A stretch of 64,000 bases of DNA from positions 3,231,501 through 3,295,500 of the forward strand of contig NC_133917.1 in assembly GCF_964199755.1 (NCBI RefSeq). The letters are read 5' to 3'. Source of the stretch: Larus michahellis (taxonomy: Eukaryota > Chordata > Aves > Charadriiformes > Laridae). Of this stretch, positions 10,801 to 22,345 are shown piece after piece. Made by a program: the position numbers and the translations under genes. How positions within the stretch are numbered: the stretch's first letter is position 1; the number at the start of each line of letters is the position of its first letter. The notes beneath the pieces are model-generated. The model did no database searches. It saw only the letters and a list, made by a program, of their open reading frames with translations, and was not told the DNA's origin.

Positions 10801-13800
10801 GTTTATGTGTGTATCAGGGTTCATAGCCCCCGCCCACAGGGTCTGCCCCCGGCGTGCTCAGCGCTGGGTGGGCGTCAGGCCGTGTTTTCCCCGGGGTGCA
10901 GCAGCTGGGCTCAGCATCCATCCCTGTAACGTGGTGGCTTTGCTTCTTCTCATGCTGTTGTAGAGCAGATCCCAGAGGTTGCATCCCCCGGGCATCCCCC
11001 CCGCCCCCCCGCAACATCCTCCTGCACAGCATCACGGGGCGCTGGCTGGGGCGCCCCAGGTCCTCCTCCTGCGGGGCCAGGGGGGCTGGGGCAGTCCCTC
11101 TCAGGGGGGTGGGGTGAATCCTGATGGGTCTCAACAAGTGGTTTTGAGTGAAGATCAGGACAAGGAGTTTTTCAGAGCAGCTTCCGTCTGTCTGTTGACA
11201 GCCCCGGCTAAGCGGCTTCTGTAGGAGCAGAGGTGGAGATGGTATAAAGACCCCTTTCAAACTATTTCTCTACATCCTCCAGTAGACCACGTGGATATGC
11301 GTCTGCACAGCCAAAATCTCCACAGGTGGTTTCACGTGGCATGTTTCTAGATGGCTTTCAGGAGGAGATGGCCGTGGTCACGTCTGTGCCAAGCCCAAGT
11401 GGGAGAAGCAATGTCCTCGCCTTGCCGCATCCTCCATCTCCCCATGGGTCAGGGACAGAGGCAGGAGGCGAAGTCCTGATGCCCGCGTGGGACCGGGTGG
11501 TGGGACCGGGAGCTTCAGGGCGTGCTCACCACGCTTGCTGGCCTGGCCGTTGTTAGGCAGATCGCATGCAGATTGGGTCCATTCGACCTCCTGACCTTTT
11601 TATGGGGCCACCTCTGTTTGGGGAAATGGTTCTGCTGATTAGAAATGGATTTTCCCCTCTAATGTAATCCTCCAAAAATGGGCTGGGTCCAACCCAGGCC
11701 CCGGGGAGCTCATCCTGCGTCAAGGAATGAAATTTTGGTGGAGGTCTTTGGTCCTGACAGGGATCTGAGCAGCACCCAGGGGCCATGGCGCCCTTCTCCA
11801 GGGCAAGCTGAGGTTTCTCCTGCACCTTGAACACCTGCCCTAAGAAAACCTTGAGGGCTGGTGGACTTCAGTGACCTGAGTGCCCAGTGATGCTCTTGCT
11901 AAAAACCCCCTTCCTACTTAAGATCTGTCCTTCAAGCAGTGGTCTGGTGGAGATCACAGCTGGAACGTCGCCCCAAGGAACATCCTATGGCAGACGAGGC
12001 GGTTTGGGGCAGGAGAATATCTGCTGGAGGAGCAGCAAGAGCTTGGCCGAGAGTGGGAATCCTGTCGGAGGGAGCCAGGTTTTGCACGTGCTGAAGCACC
12101 CCCGTGGCAGGGAGCGGGCAAGATGGTGATGGATTAATGTGATAATTAACCTTTTGGGTTTAATGTTGGTCTTCAAAGCACTGGAGGGAGTACAGGTGGC
12201 AGGAGCAGGGAGGGTTGGAGCAGTCCCACCTTTCCGTGGTTTGTAGACCCAGGCAAATAGTTCAGCAGTTTTCTCCGTGTTTTGGGGGAGGGTGCGAGGC
12301 TGAAGCCCAGATCTCGGCCAGGCCTGAGCGGTCTATGAGACCAGGGACAAGTGATGTTAAGAAAAATATAAATAGCAACGAAGAGGCTGGGTTGTTGTTT
12401 ATTTTTTTTTGGCATTCTTTTTAGGTCCCTTTTATTGCTACTTTTTCTCCCATCCATCTTATATTGAAAGGTGGAGCAAAATCCTCAAATCCACTAAGTG
12501 CATCAGCTCGTTATTAATAATATCCAGATTTTATCGCCGTATTCCCTCATTCTGGGGGTTCCCAGGGCCACACGCCGCGTACAGTTTCCTCCCGGTGACA
12601 TTTAGCTGAGAGTTCCTCCTCCCGCGGTGACAGATGGGTGATGCTCAGCTGCTGCCAGGCTGAGCGGATCCATATTAATTTTTCATTTGCTGGCGGGGTC
12701 CTAGAGCAGGACAGATGGGCGATGGCCCGTTGGTCACTCCCGGTCCGGGCTGGTGTCCAGCTGCTCTGCACTTGATATATGAGTGGACAGAGCGGATGCT
12801 GGAGCCGTCGGCCGGGGCTGAGGCCGTTTCTCCTGGGGGTGGGGAGAGGGCACGGTGGGAGTTAGCCTAAATCCTTTTAACATATGTACATTGACCCTGC
12901 TCTGATTGCAATACCATCCTGCGCTTTGTCGGCACCGATTAGGAGGGGACGGGGAATGCGGCAGACAAAGAACTGCGGCTCCCCGATGGATTTGCCAAAC
13001 CACCCAAATTCGCCTTAGGAAACTTGGTGTTTGCGCTCCGGCAGCGCGCCACGGGACGGGCCGCCCAGCGCCGGGTGGCAGGGGAGGGATGGAAACCTCT
13101 CACCCTTCGCAGATGCTGCCAGGTATCGCGCCTGGGTCGTACCACGTCTAAGTGTGGCTTTGGGCTCCCCTTGGCCTGGTCCTGGCTCCGGGACCAGCTC
13201 TGCCCCCGCTGTAAATCGCTGCCTTTAGGCTGTTTTGCCTATTCTGGCCCCGCCGCATAGGGATTCCCTAGGGATGAGCGGTATCTGGCTTAAATGTGTG
13301 TATCAACATGCAGAAATGTGGCTATAACCTATAGCATTAATGCTAAAACATTTCAGAAACATTGCCACAACCCTCAAGTCCACAGCGAGTGTGAATGGAG
13401 GATCTGCACGGGTTATAATTCTGATTTATAGCTGTGAATTGACTTGCGGTAATGCCGTTGCACTTTGCCTACGCTGCTCTTCGGAGGCAGGGATGAACCC
13501 CAGCCCAGGACAAGCTCCTGGCCGCAAAAGCTGAAAAGATTGTCAGGAAATGCCTCATTAAAAAAGAAAAAGCCATTCCCCTGCCTCCCATTCACTGGGC
13601 GGACTTGGGAGAGTCTCTTCTCTCCTCCGGCATTTTTTTCCTGGCTTGCCTTTAGCCTCGAAGATGTCGCTGCTGATGCAAGACCTGCAGCATCTCCGCG
13701 CGGACGCGGGCACCTCTCGCTGCCACGGATCCAGCTGCAAAGCTGTCGGTGCAGGAGTTGCGGTGACGGGAGGCTGCGTTCCTGCTGGGGGTGCTTGGTC

Positions 13801-15685
13801 CAGGTCCTGGCGGGACCCACCGTCAGATGCTGGTAACAAAGTCCAGCCCAGAAGATCCATCCCACGCAACATCCCCGACAGGGGAGGTCTCTGTTAGCAG
13901 GGCTTGTCAGGGCTCTAGGCAGCGCCTGGGGAAGGCTGGGCTGTGAAACGGGACTCTCAGTATCCAGCTTTGCTGTTTCTTGGCCCAAAGTTCGCACATC
14001 AGAGAATTAAAAAGCTGGGAATTTGGGCAGAGCCAGGAACTGGGACGGCTCTCCCTGCCCGGCAAGCCGATGGCATCGGGCTGTGCTGCTGCGGCTAATT
14101 TGCAGGGATAATGCAATGGCTCAATGTCTTTTGAAAAAGGTATAAGTCCTCCAAGCTGGCAGCTCTGCAGAAAAAGGAGCCGTCGGTGTTCAAACCAGCA
14201 AGACGGCGGCGGTGCAAGCGCAGCATGGTGGGGGCGGCTCATCAGCTCCTTCCTGCCCCGGGGAGCCCAAGGGCGGCAGCACCGGCTCCCTCCCAGGCGC
14301 TGGGACGCCGAGGGGTTGTCCCAGGGGACGCCGGGGCGCATCCAGCGCCACTCGCTGCCATGCTCCGCCGTGGGGACACCTCGTGCAGGGTCCCGGGGGC
14401 TCGGCTGGGTTTAAACCCTAGAGCATCCTCAGCTGGAGCACGTTTGCTTTGGCACACTCCCCTCTCCGCCCTCGCCCTCCAAATCTATTCAGGCCCTCTC
14501 CCGATCCCCCCGGGGATGCTGGATTGCTGCGGCCATCCCACGTGCTGCCTGCAGCTCATCTCCGCGTCCGCCCGCGGGGGTTTCGCTGTGCGTTTTGCCC
14601 TGCACCGGCGCGAGCGATGGGTGCGTGGACGTGGGGCCGGGACGTACAGGATGCGTGTACACGGGTGCTCTGCGGCCGAGGTTCTGGGGACGAGATATCT
14701 GTGCTCCAACAAAGGCGGCCGGCGCCGGGATGCTGCGGGGGCCAGAGCTTTTCCCGGGGAGGGCTGGGGGGCGGCGACGGGGTTGGGGGGGGGAGAACGC
14801 ACCCCATCCCCAACCCCGAGCCGTTGGACACCCTCAGCGGTGCGCCCCGCTAAAAAGCTCCCGAACAAAAGCCCAGTTCAGAGTCGCTGCTGAATAGATT
14901 AACAAGATTTCCATAATTAGGGCGGGTGGGAACAATAGGATTCTCCCCTGCCCAGCCCCCCCTGCCCGCCTTTGTCTTGCGCTGGGGGATAATGGGCAGC
15001 AGCGAGGGTGGGAACTGGCCCGGCCATTTGGTCACTGGACAGTAATTTTCTCACACTGCCAAGGGGAGCATTGAAACATCTGTCCCACTCCGCCGCCTCA
15101 TTCACGTCCCATTTCAAACCCCTGACAACTTCTCCCTGCCCGCCCGCCCTCCCCCTCCGCCTGGTTTTCCAGGGTGCGACGGGGCTTTCCGGGGGTTTTG
15201 GCTTTTCTTCTCCCAAATGCATCTCGTCTTTAAAGGGGGCGGATGGAGGCGGGTTCGCTTCTCCATCCTTTTGCGCTCAGGGTTGCTTTGGAGGAGCAAA
15301 CCCGTGCCCAGGCATCCCCCCCCGCCCGTCTTCTCGCAGCGGCTTCGCCCTTTTGCCATCATGGTGGGCTTCCAGCCGCACGCCACGGCCTCGGCCGCCC
15401 TCTTAGAAGAGCAGTTCCCATCCCTGTTTTTAGCCGGTGTCAGAGCAGCAGGGTTCGGGATTTGGTGTCCATCCCTGCCATGGGGAAAAGCTGGGGGCTG
15501 CTCAGAGACATGAGCGTCAGCGTGTGGGGGTTGTGTCCAGGGGTGTGAAGCTCAGGCTGCCGCGTGCCGTGTTGCAGAAGATGGACGTAGGGTTGCTTGG
15601 GCGATGGGCTGCCAGGTCACCCCTTCCCCAGGAGGGACAGTGAAGGTGTCCGTGCCTCGTCAAGGGCAGCTTCAGAAGAAACAGC
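7856..15685. other. Long unique stretch, no supported gene
   Basis: No exon with recognisable protein similarity was found. Homopolymers include T tracts near 9675-9693 and 10240-10262. AT-rich islands with TAAT-type motifs stand out against the GC-rich surroundings near 8360-8425, 9480-9545, 9745-9785, 10360-10385 and 12510-12535. Such islands are typical of conserved enhancers in large introns of neural genes, but this is inference only. Confidence 0.4.
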
Positions 15686-16143
15686 CTGGAGCGGGGCCAG
15701 AGGAGGCCCCGGAGACGCTGGGAGGGCTGGAGCCCCTCTGCTGTGGGGACAGGCTGAGAGAGCTGGGGGGGTTCAGCCTGGAGAAGAGAAGGCTCCGCGG
15801 AGACCTTCCAGCCCCTTCCAGTCCCTCAAGGGGCTCCAGGAAAGCTGGGGAGGGACTCTGGAGCAGGGAGGGGAGCCATGGGACGAGGGGGAAGGGTTTT
15901 ACACTGCAAGAGGGAGATTTAGGTGAGATCTGGGTAAGAAATTCTTGGCTGTGAGGGGGGTGAGCCCCTGGCCCAGGTTGCCCAGAGAAGCTGTGGCTGC
16001 CCCATCCCTGGAGGGGTTCAAGGCCAGGTTGGACGGGGCTTGGAGCAACCTGGGCTGGGGGAGGTGTCCCTGCCCAGGGCAGGGCGGGGGATGAGATGAT
16101 CTTTAAGGTCCCTTCCAACCCAAACCATTCTGAGATTCTCTGA
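15686..16143 (+). mobile_element. CR1 LINE 3' fragment
   Basis: The + strand encodes the end of the CR1 reverse-transcriptase frame, including [19 protein letters not shown]. The characteristic 3' UTR follows (GGTCCCTTCCAACCCA) and the copy ends in an ATTCTGAGATTCT-type tail. It is 5'-truncated. It is nearly identical in translation to the oppositely oriented copy at 36769-37235, so both belong to one subfamily. Confidence 0.92.
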
Positions 16144-16410
16144 AATGCTGCCGGGCTTTGCTGGTTGTGGTGGTGGCGTCTCTTTCCTGTCGCGCTGCTC
16201 CGCACCGAGCCCCGTGCCGTGGCAGAGGCTGGGGCAACGGGCCACCTCCCAGGCGCCTCCCAAACCCCTTCCTCCTCCCCGAGCCCCTGCTTTTGGAGTC
16301 TCGGAGTCTGCTTTTGCAGACTGTATTTTTGGAGGAGCGTAAGGAGTGCCCCTGCGGTGCACTGTGCGCTGCTGCAAGGATGGAAACTCCTGGTGCTATA
16401 GTCCCTTCCC

Positions 16411-16438
16411 AAAAAAAAAAAAAAAAAAAAAAAAAAAA
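16411..16438. repeat. A28 homopolymer
   Basis: An uninterrupted run of about 28 adenines is followed by GAATCTTATT. No retrogene body is recognised upstream, so I call it only a homopolymer. Confidence 0.85.
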
Positions 16439-16654
16439 GAATCTTATTCCTCCTGGAGTCATCCAAACCCTCATTTTCCCCCCTTTCATAGCTCCTCTGT
16501 GCCTTGTGCTCGCAGGCAAAAGGCTCCGTCCCTCTGCGCCCAGCCAGGCCCCCGTACGGCGTGGGGAAGAGCTGCTGCCGGAGCGCGGGTTTATTGGGCA
16601 GCGTTCGCCTTTGTGTTCGTTAAACTGGGCCCTTTCCCGCAGGCTGCGGTGGCT

Positions 16655-16870
16655 GTCTCCGTCTGAGCCCTTATCTACCGGGAGCACTTTAATAATGGCC
16701 AGTAAATGCAGGGAGGATGCCGGATAAAGCCGCGCAAAGCCGCCATTTAAATCCTCTTGTGTAAGTTTGATATCCAGAGTGGAAGTACAAATGCCATATA
16801 AGTCAATTAAAGCATTAAGTAATCTAATTGTGCCGTGGTCACAAAGTGGCTTAAAGGCTGAGAGAGGCGA
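16655..16870. promoter_or_regulatory. Candidate regulatory AT-rich island
   Basis: A roughly 200-base AT-rich, non-repetitive block sits inside GC-rich DNA. It carries a dense series of homeodomain-like cores: TTAATAATGG, TTTAAAT, TCAATTAAAG, ATTAAGTAAT and CTAATTG. No coding frame is seen. This pattern resembles deeply conserved enhancers, but conservation cannot be shown from one sequence. Confidence 0.25.
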
Positions 16871-17073
16871 GTGAATGGTGCACAAGGTCCCTGCTGCAGC
16901 CGTCCCCCGGGGCTTTGGGCATAAGGGCGGGGGGACGGGGGGGACCCGCGCTGGGGGGGGTGATGGGGGTCACTGCCACCACCCCCTGCAGGCACTCGGG
17001 GGCCACCCAGTTTTTGAGGGCTGGAGGAGGAGAGGGTGACGCTGACCTCGGCATCCCCATGCTGCGGAGCCGT

Positions 17074-17481
17074 GGGGTGACAAGGGATGGTGACGCAGGG
17101 TCTGTGGGGTGACAAGGCCATGGGGGCATGGTGTCACAGGGTCTGTGGGGTGACAAGGGATGGTGACGCAGGGTCTGTGGGGTGACAAGGGATGGTAAGG
17201 GATTGTGACGCAGGGTCTGTGGGGTGACAAGGCCATGGGGGGCATGGTGTCACAGGGTCTGTGGGGTGACAAGGGATGGTGACACAGGGTCTGTGGAGTG
17301 ACAAGGCCATGGGGGGGATGGTGTGACAGGGTCCGTGGGGTGACAAGGGATGATGATGCAGGGTCCGTTGGGTGACAAGGGATGGTGACGCAGGGTCCGT
17401 GGGGTGACAAGGCCGTGGGGGGCACGGTGTCACAGGGTCCGTTGAGTGACAAGGGATGGTGTGGCAGTGTCCGTGGGGTGA
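17074..17481. repeat. Minisatellite of mixed ~32 and ~41 bp units
   Basis: About eleven copies of a unit starting GTGGGGTGACAAGG alternate between an internal GATGGTGACGCAGGGTC form and a CCATGGGGG...GTGTCACAGGGTC form. Frames are open across it on the - strand (proline/histidine/cysteine-rich), again an artefact of the array. Confidence 0.9.
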
Positions 17482-18237
17482 GCAGGGACCCCCGGCAGGT
17501 CCTGCAGAGCCCCCCCGGGATGCGTTTCCCACCCGCCGCCATTGCAGCCCCGGTGCAGGGGTGGGTCCAGGCACGGCCGTGGCGTTTCTGCCTTCCCCTT
17601 CGCTGAGGAAGGTGTTTCAGCGGGGCCACGTGCAGCCCGGCCATACCGGTGCCGATGCCGGGGGGTGGGCAGAGGGATGCGGCAAAGGGCAGCTTCCCAC
17701 CTGCAGGCGCGCGTGTGGGCAGTGCAGCCCCTATTTCTCCGTCCACCTGGCTACGCGCTATTAATACGCTATTAATATTATACGCAATGTATTTATAATA
17801 TTATGGTTATACCCTGCTCCAGGTGGAGCGTCTCAGGGCAGGGTCGTTCTCTGGCTGTGCATGCCGATACTTGGCACCACGGCGCTGCTGATGGCACTGG
17901 GGGGGGGGGGGCTGCACCCTTTGTATCGCCTTGGCTTGCCGTGGTTTGGTGACCTGAAAATTCCGGTCTGCTGGACGACGCGACCATCAAAACCCGAGCT
18001 GGCTGGGTTCTCTGCGATGCTGCTGCTTGCTGTTCCTGGCGGGTATTTGCACCGGTGGTGGCCGAGGGGATTTTGGCATGAAAGGTGCGTGACTGAGAGC
18101 ACGCGTTTGCAGTCAGGAGGTGCAGCGTGGTCCAGGAGGATTGGTGGGATTTGGAGATGCTCCGTGCAGAGAGGCGCTTGTCCCTGTTTCAGTGGCCTCA
18201 CCCTGCCCCGTCCTGTCCCCCCCCAGGTCTGTCGAAG

Positions 18238-20424
18238 ATGCACTGGTCACCAGAGCATGCCCAGTCCCTGAACCAGTGGCCGGAGCAGCACCTCGACGTC
18301 TCCTCCACCACCTCCTCGCCAGCCCACAAGTCCGACCTCTACCCCAGCACCCGCCAGCGCTTCAACTACGCCTGGGCCAACGACGACATCTCGGCGCTCA
18401 CCGCCTCCAACCTCCTCAAGAGGTACGCCGAGAAGTACTCGGGGGTGCTGGACGCGCCCTACGAGCGCCCGGCGCTGAGTGGCTACGGGGATGGAGCCTT
18501 CGGGCCAGTTAACGGGCAGAAGGGGGATGGGGAGCCCTGGCCGGTGGCCCACGGCTCCGATGGCGCCTACCCCCTGACCCCCATCCACGATGGCCTCCCT
18601 GGCACCAAGGGGGTGGTGCCGCCCGCCATCCCGCCCAGCGGCAGCGCCATCGGGCTCGGCGGCTCCCCTGTGGTGTCCGCCAACCTCGCCGATCCCATGT
18701 ACCCCGGCAACTCCTGCGGAGGAGCCACCGCCAGCTCCGGTGGGCTTGGGTCATCTCAGGAGTACCCCTCAGGCTACGGCGGCACGTACTTGCCCTCCAG
18801 CTACTGCACCCAGCCAGCAGCAGCGCTCCCCCCCACACACCCCTCGGGGCTCCTGCAGCCCCCACACCCCTCGCCCGCCCTGGTGCCGGGCTACGGCTCC
18901 TCCGGCCCCATGTACAACTACGCCGCCGGCAGTTACCCACCGCAACCGGGCTACGGGACCATCCACCCGCCCCATCCCTCCGCGTCCTACCTGCCCTCTG
19001 GCATCGCGGCACCCACCCCCATCCCAGCCCCACCACCTGCCGCCCGCCCCCCTGGGGTCCCCGGCTATGGCTACCAGGGTGCCGGCTTGGCCCCCCTGGC
19101 TGTGCCGCCCCTGGGCACCGAGGCGGCGGGTGCCCTGAAGAGGAAGGCTTTCGACATCTCCGGCGGGGAGGACGAGGGGGAGGGCAGGTATAGGAAATAC
19201 AGCTACGAGCAGCCAAAGTCTCCCTACCCCATGTCAGACAACGGTGAGTGCCGGGGCAACGGGTTCAGCGGCAGCGCCGAGTCCCCCCAGGTGGCCTTCA
19301 AGCCCGGGAAGCGGCCAGCGGGAGCCGGGAACGCCGAGGAGCACGCCGGCAAGTATGGTGGGCAGCCGATGAAGAGTATGGTCTCACCGCCCTACAGCGC
19401 TGGGGATGCTCCGCTGCGGCCGGCAGAGCCCTTTGAGAAGTTCAGCCCCCCCCTCGCCAACGGGGAGCGGGTGGCCGAGCCAGGACCCCCCTTCCCGCTG
19501 CGGCTGCCCCAAAAAGCTCCAGTCTTTGGCAGCCCACCGGTGGAGGAGCAACCCAAGAATGTCGACCCCCTGGTCTTGGAGCTGGTGAACACCAAGATCG
19601 TGGAGCGGGGGCCGCCCGTGCAGTGGACGGACATTGCTGGGCAGGTCTCTGTGAAGGCCACCATCGAGGAGGAGCTGGTGTGGCCCATCCTGCGTCCCGG
19701 CGCCTACACTGGGGCGAGCCGGCCGCCCCGAACCATCCTGCTGTTCGGTCCCCGCGGCACGGGGAAGACCCTGCTGAGCCGGTGCATCTCCACCCAGCTG
19801 GGCTCCACCTTGCTGAAGCTCAGTGGGACAGCCCTGCTCTCCACCTGGAAAGCCGAAGCCGAGAAGATCCTGCAGACCGTCTTCTTCGTGGCCAGCTGCC
19901 GGCAGCCTGCGGTCGTGCTCATCACTGAGGCCGAGTCCTTGCTGGTGGCCCGGGCTGGCGAGGACGGCAGCCAGGTGAGCAACCTCAAGTCCCAGCTCCT
20001 CTCCTACCTGGACAACGTGGCTACCTCATCCGAGCAGAACGTGGTCATCATCGGGACCACCTCCCGGCCTGGCAGCATGGACGAAGCTTCCCACCGGCGC
20101 TTCGCCAAGCGGTTCTACATCTCCCCGCCGGACAGCATCGCCCGGCGGCAGATCCTCCATCACGCCCTGGCTCAGCAGAGCTCCTGCCTGAGCGAGCGGG
20201 AGATGGCCTCCCTGGTGCAGCACACGGAGAGCTTCTCGGGCAGCGAGCTGGTCCAGCTCTGCCAGCACGCCGGGGCCACCACGCTGCACGGTTTGCCGGG
20301 CCAGATCCAGCCCACCTCCTACCAGGACTTCGAGAAGGCCTTCTGCAAGGTCCGCCCCGCTGCCTCCCAGAAGGAGCTGGACTTGTTCCTGGAGTGGGAT
20401 AAAATGTACGGCACCAGGCACTGA
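18238..20424 (+). CDS. FIGNL2: Fidgetin-like protein 2 (AAA ATPase family)
   Basis: The intact 728-residue frame matches vertebrate FIGNL2 throughout. The N-terminus begins MHWSPEHAQ and carries the family block ALTASNLLKRYAEKYSGVL at about residues 57-75. A long Pro/Gly/Tyr-rich disordered linker follows (about 100-300), then a GECRGNGF motif shared with human FIGNL2, then the AAA module from about residue 455. Walker A is GPRGTGKT (504-511). The Walker B position reads LITEAE (561-566), with Thr in place of the usual Asp. Sensor 1 is IIGTTSRP (about 604-611), an Arg-rich HRRFAKRF follows near 617-624, and the C-terminus ends EWDKMYGTRH. I chose the ATG at 18238 over the upstream in-frame ATG at 18127 because the acceptor at 18225 lies between them and homologues start at MHW. 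The family includes microtubule-severing enzymes; FIGNL2 is reported to act at the cell cortex and edge in migration. The protein is longer than the ~653-residue human form, mostly in the linker. Confidence 0.93.
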   Translation: MHWSPEHAQSLNQWPEQHLDVSSTTSSPAHKSDLYPSTRQRFNYAWANDDISALTASNLLKRYAEKYSGVLDAPYERPALSGYGDGAFGPVNGQKGDGEPWPVAHGSDGAYPLTPIHDGLPGTKGVVPPAIPPSGSAIGLGGSPVVSANLADPMYPGNSCGGATASSGGLGSSQEYPSGYGGTYLPSSYCTQPAAALPPTHPSGLLQPPHPSPALVPGYGSSGPMYNYAAGSYPPQPGYGTIHPPHPSASYLPSGIAAPTPIPAPPPAARPPGVPGYGYQGAGLAPLAVPPLGTEAAGALKRKAFDISGGEDEGEGRYRKYSYEQPKSPYPMSDNGECRGNGFSGSAESPQVAFKPGKRPAGAGNAEEHAGKYGGQPMKSMVSPPYSAGDAPLRPAEPFEKFSPPLANGERVAEPGPPFPLRLPQKAPVFGSPPVEEQPKNVDPLVLELVNTKIVERGPPVQWTDIAGQVSVKATIEEELVWPILRPGAYTGASRPPRTILLFGPRGTGKTLLSRCISTQLGSTLLKLSGTALLSTWKAEAEKILQTVFFVASCRQPAVVLITEAESLLVARAGEDGSQVSNLKSQLLSYLDNVATSSEQNVVIIGTTSRPGSMDEASHRRFAKRFYISPPDSIARRQILHHALAQQSSCLSEREMASLVQHTESFSGSELVQLCQHAGATTLHGLPGQIQPTSYQDFEKAFCKVRPAASQKELDLFLEWDKMYGTRH

Positions 20425-22345
20425 TGGCGCGGCATCGGGGGGCTGGGGGCGCGGGGACGGACCCTTCGCCCCAGCCCGGGGCTCCGAGGCCGGTCTGGGG
20501 ACTTGGCCGATGCCCACGGGGTTTGGGAGGGGCCGGGTTGGGGTCTCCGGTTCTCCCCGGGAACGCGCCGGGGCCAGACTCCCCCCTCCCCAAGCGCAGG
20601 AGACCCCCCGGGCAGCCCTGACGGCAGCTCCGATATCCCTCCTCTTTTCCATTTTTCGGACTCAGCCGGGCTTTTCCTCTCCTTGGATTTTCGGCAGCCG
20701 TCGCCCACGGAACTCAGGATAACCTATTTATTATTTTCCCGCTCATCCGTCCCTGGACCAGCGAGCAGTGCCGGAGGCGCCGCAGGGTCCGGCTTTCCGG
20801 CGTCGGATGCACGAGCTCCCTCCCCCGCACCCCCCCATCTACCCAGAGGCTCGATGATTATTTTTATTGATTGCTTTTATTGTTCCTAACAGAAATACCT
20901 CGGGCGTCTTTCGAGCAAAGCAGCCCCTCGCACAGGCACGAGCAGCCCGGCAGCAATGTCCTGCGTCGGGGAGGGGGGAGCGGGGAGGGGGGGGGACACA
21001 AAACGGGGCTCGGGGCGGGGAGGGGGGTGGGTGGTTTGGAGTAAAAAAAAAATGCTGTAGATTGTTTAATATACTAGACTTGGGTTTTTATTTTTGTAAG
21101 GTATGTAGTATTTTTTGGGTTTGTTTTTTTTTGTTTTCTTTTTAACTACTCAGGAAAAGAATTACCTCAGACAAAAAAAAAAAAAAAAAAAAAAAGAATG
21201 TGTTTTTAAAAACTCTTTTTATCTTCTCAGAAAAGGAAAAAGAGATTTTTAAGAGTTTTCAGACCTGGGACAAAGCTGCCTCGTGCGTTTCCTTCCAAAA
21301 TAAGGGTGGAGGAAGAAAGAAAAGAAAAAAAAACAAAACTTGAAGCTGTTACAAAGATGAAAGTTGAATGTATTTTGGGTGCTTCTCACATATGCTATGC
21401 CATAATTTTATTTTAATTTTTTTTTTTTTTTTTTTTTTTTTAAACCATTGTTATTATAGCGTTTGGTGGAGTAATGTGTCTTCAACGGAAAGAGTGTTAG
21501 TGCCGTAGTTCGGAAGCTGTCGCCAGCGCCGCTTTTGGATCAGGCTGGGTCCGTCGCCCTCCGGCGTCTCCGGCCGCATCCCGGGGCTGGGGACCCGGGG
21601 GAGGGGGGCGGGGGGGGGGGACACCCACCCGGGGCCCCTCTCGCTGACCGCCCTCGGGTGCAAAGCTGCGTTGCACAGAGCGTGGACCCCCCCCGCACGC
21701 CCACCTCACACCCCCCCCTCCCCGCCTCGCATCGCTGGGTGGGGCCGTTTTTTTTTTTTTCCCCTAATTCCAAAAAAAAAAAACCTATTTTTTTTTTTTA
21801 TTATTTTTTTTTTTTTTTAGACCTGTATATTGTGCCGGGGGGAGCTCGGAGCAGCCCCCCCCCCCCCCCCCCCGCCATAACCTCAGGGTCTGTACACACA
21901 CGCCGAGGGGACGCACCCCCCCCCCCGACAGGGGTCTGTCCCCAGGCCCCATCGCATTTGGGGCGTTTTTCCCCCTTTTTTTTTTGCAGTTTCCCACTGA
22001 AGCGGGGGGGGCGGGGGAGGAGGGAACAGGGGCGGGGGGGAACACACACAGACGTGTGCAGGCAGCTGCCTGCAGGCAAAGGGCATTACCTGGGCAGAAC
22101 CCCCCCCCCAAAAAAGTGGTACTGGGCTCCTGAAGACTTTTTATTATTATTATTATCATATTTGACTTTGTACACTCTCTGTAACCATTTCTACCTCATT
22201 TTGCAACGTATTGTACATGAAAGTATTTAATTCATGTCTTATTAATGTCTGAAAAAGAAATGCTTTTGAGCTGTAATGGTCTACCTCAAGAAATACTGTA
22301 TTTTAAAAAGAAAAGTATTACACAGTATTAAAGAGATTACACGAA
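20425..22345 (+). other. FIGNL2: FIGNL2 3' UTR
   Basis: No frame of note follows the stop. The first ~450 bases are GC-rich, then come AT-rich segments with long T and A runs (T about 21417-21441, A about 21172-21195), a C run near 21857-21875, and an AT-rich tail at 22130-22345. The tail looks like a conserved 3' end and carries the poly(A) signal. The true cleavage site is inferred. Confidence 0.6.
22327..22332 (+). promoter_or_regulatory. FIGNL2: ATTAAA poly(A) signal
   Basis: This is the common variant hexamer ATTAAA, about 1.9 kb after the FIGNL2 stop, at the end of an AT-rich block where composition switches to GC-rich sequence. No AATAAA was seen earlier in the 3' UTR on this strand. 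Confidence 0.55.

Larger units (their letters stand above)
2583..18226 (+). other. FIGNL2: Putative FIGNL2 intron 1
   Basis: This is bounded by a GTGAGT donor at 2583 and a polypyrimidine tract ending in CAG at 18224-18226. No other + strand coding exon with clear family similarity is visible inside it. It holds the (CATC)n array, two CR1 fragments, two minisatellites and several AT-rich islands listed separately. The pairing of this donor with this acceptor is inferred. Confidence 0.4.
18227..22345 (+). other. FIGNL2: FIGNL2 terminal exon (UTR + CDS + 3' UTR)
   Basis: The exon opens after a C-rich tract and CAG at 18224-18226, carries 11 bases of 5' UTR, the whole reading frame, and about 1.9 kb of 3' UTR. 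The right end is inferred from an ATTAAA signal at 22327-22332. A single coding exon agrees with what is known for FIGNL2 and its paralogue FIGN. Confidence 0.7.

Noticed and set aside
16143-16438. Processed pseudogene ending in the A28 run
   Set aside because: No coding remnant or poly(A) signal recognised upstream; the adjacent CR1 ends before it in a non-poly(A) tail.
18127-18237. Upstream in-frame ATG extending FIGNL2 by 37 residues
   Set aside because: A splice acceptor at 18225-18226 lies between it and the family start; homologues begin at MHW.
18509-19216. Long antisense frame opposite FIGNL2
   Set aside because: Arginine/serine-rich shadow of a GC-rich coding exon; no independent support.
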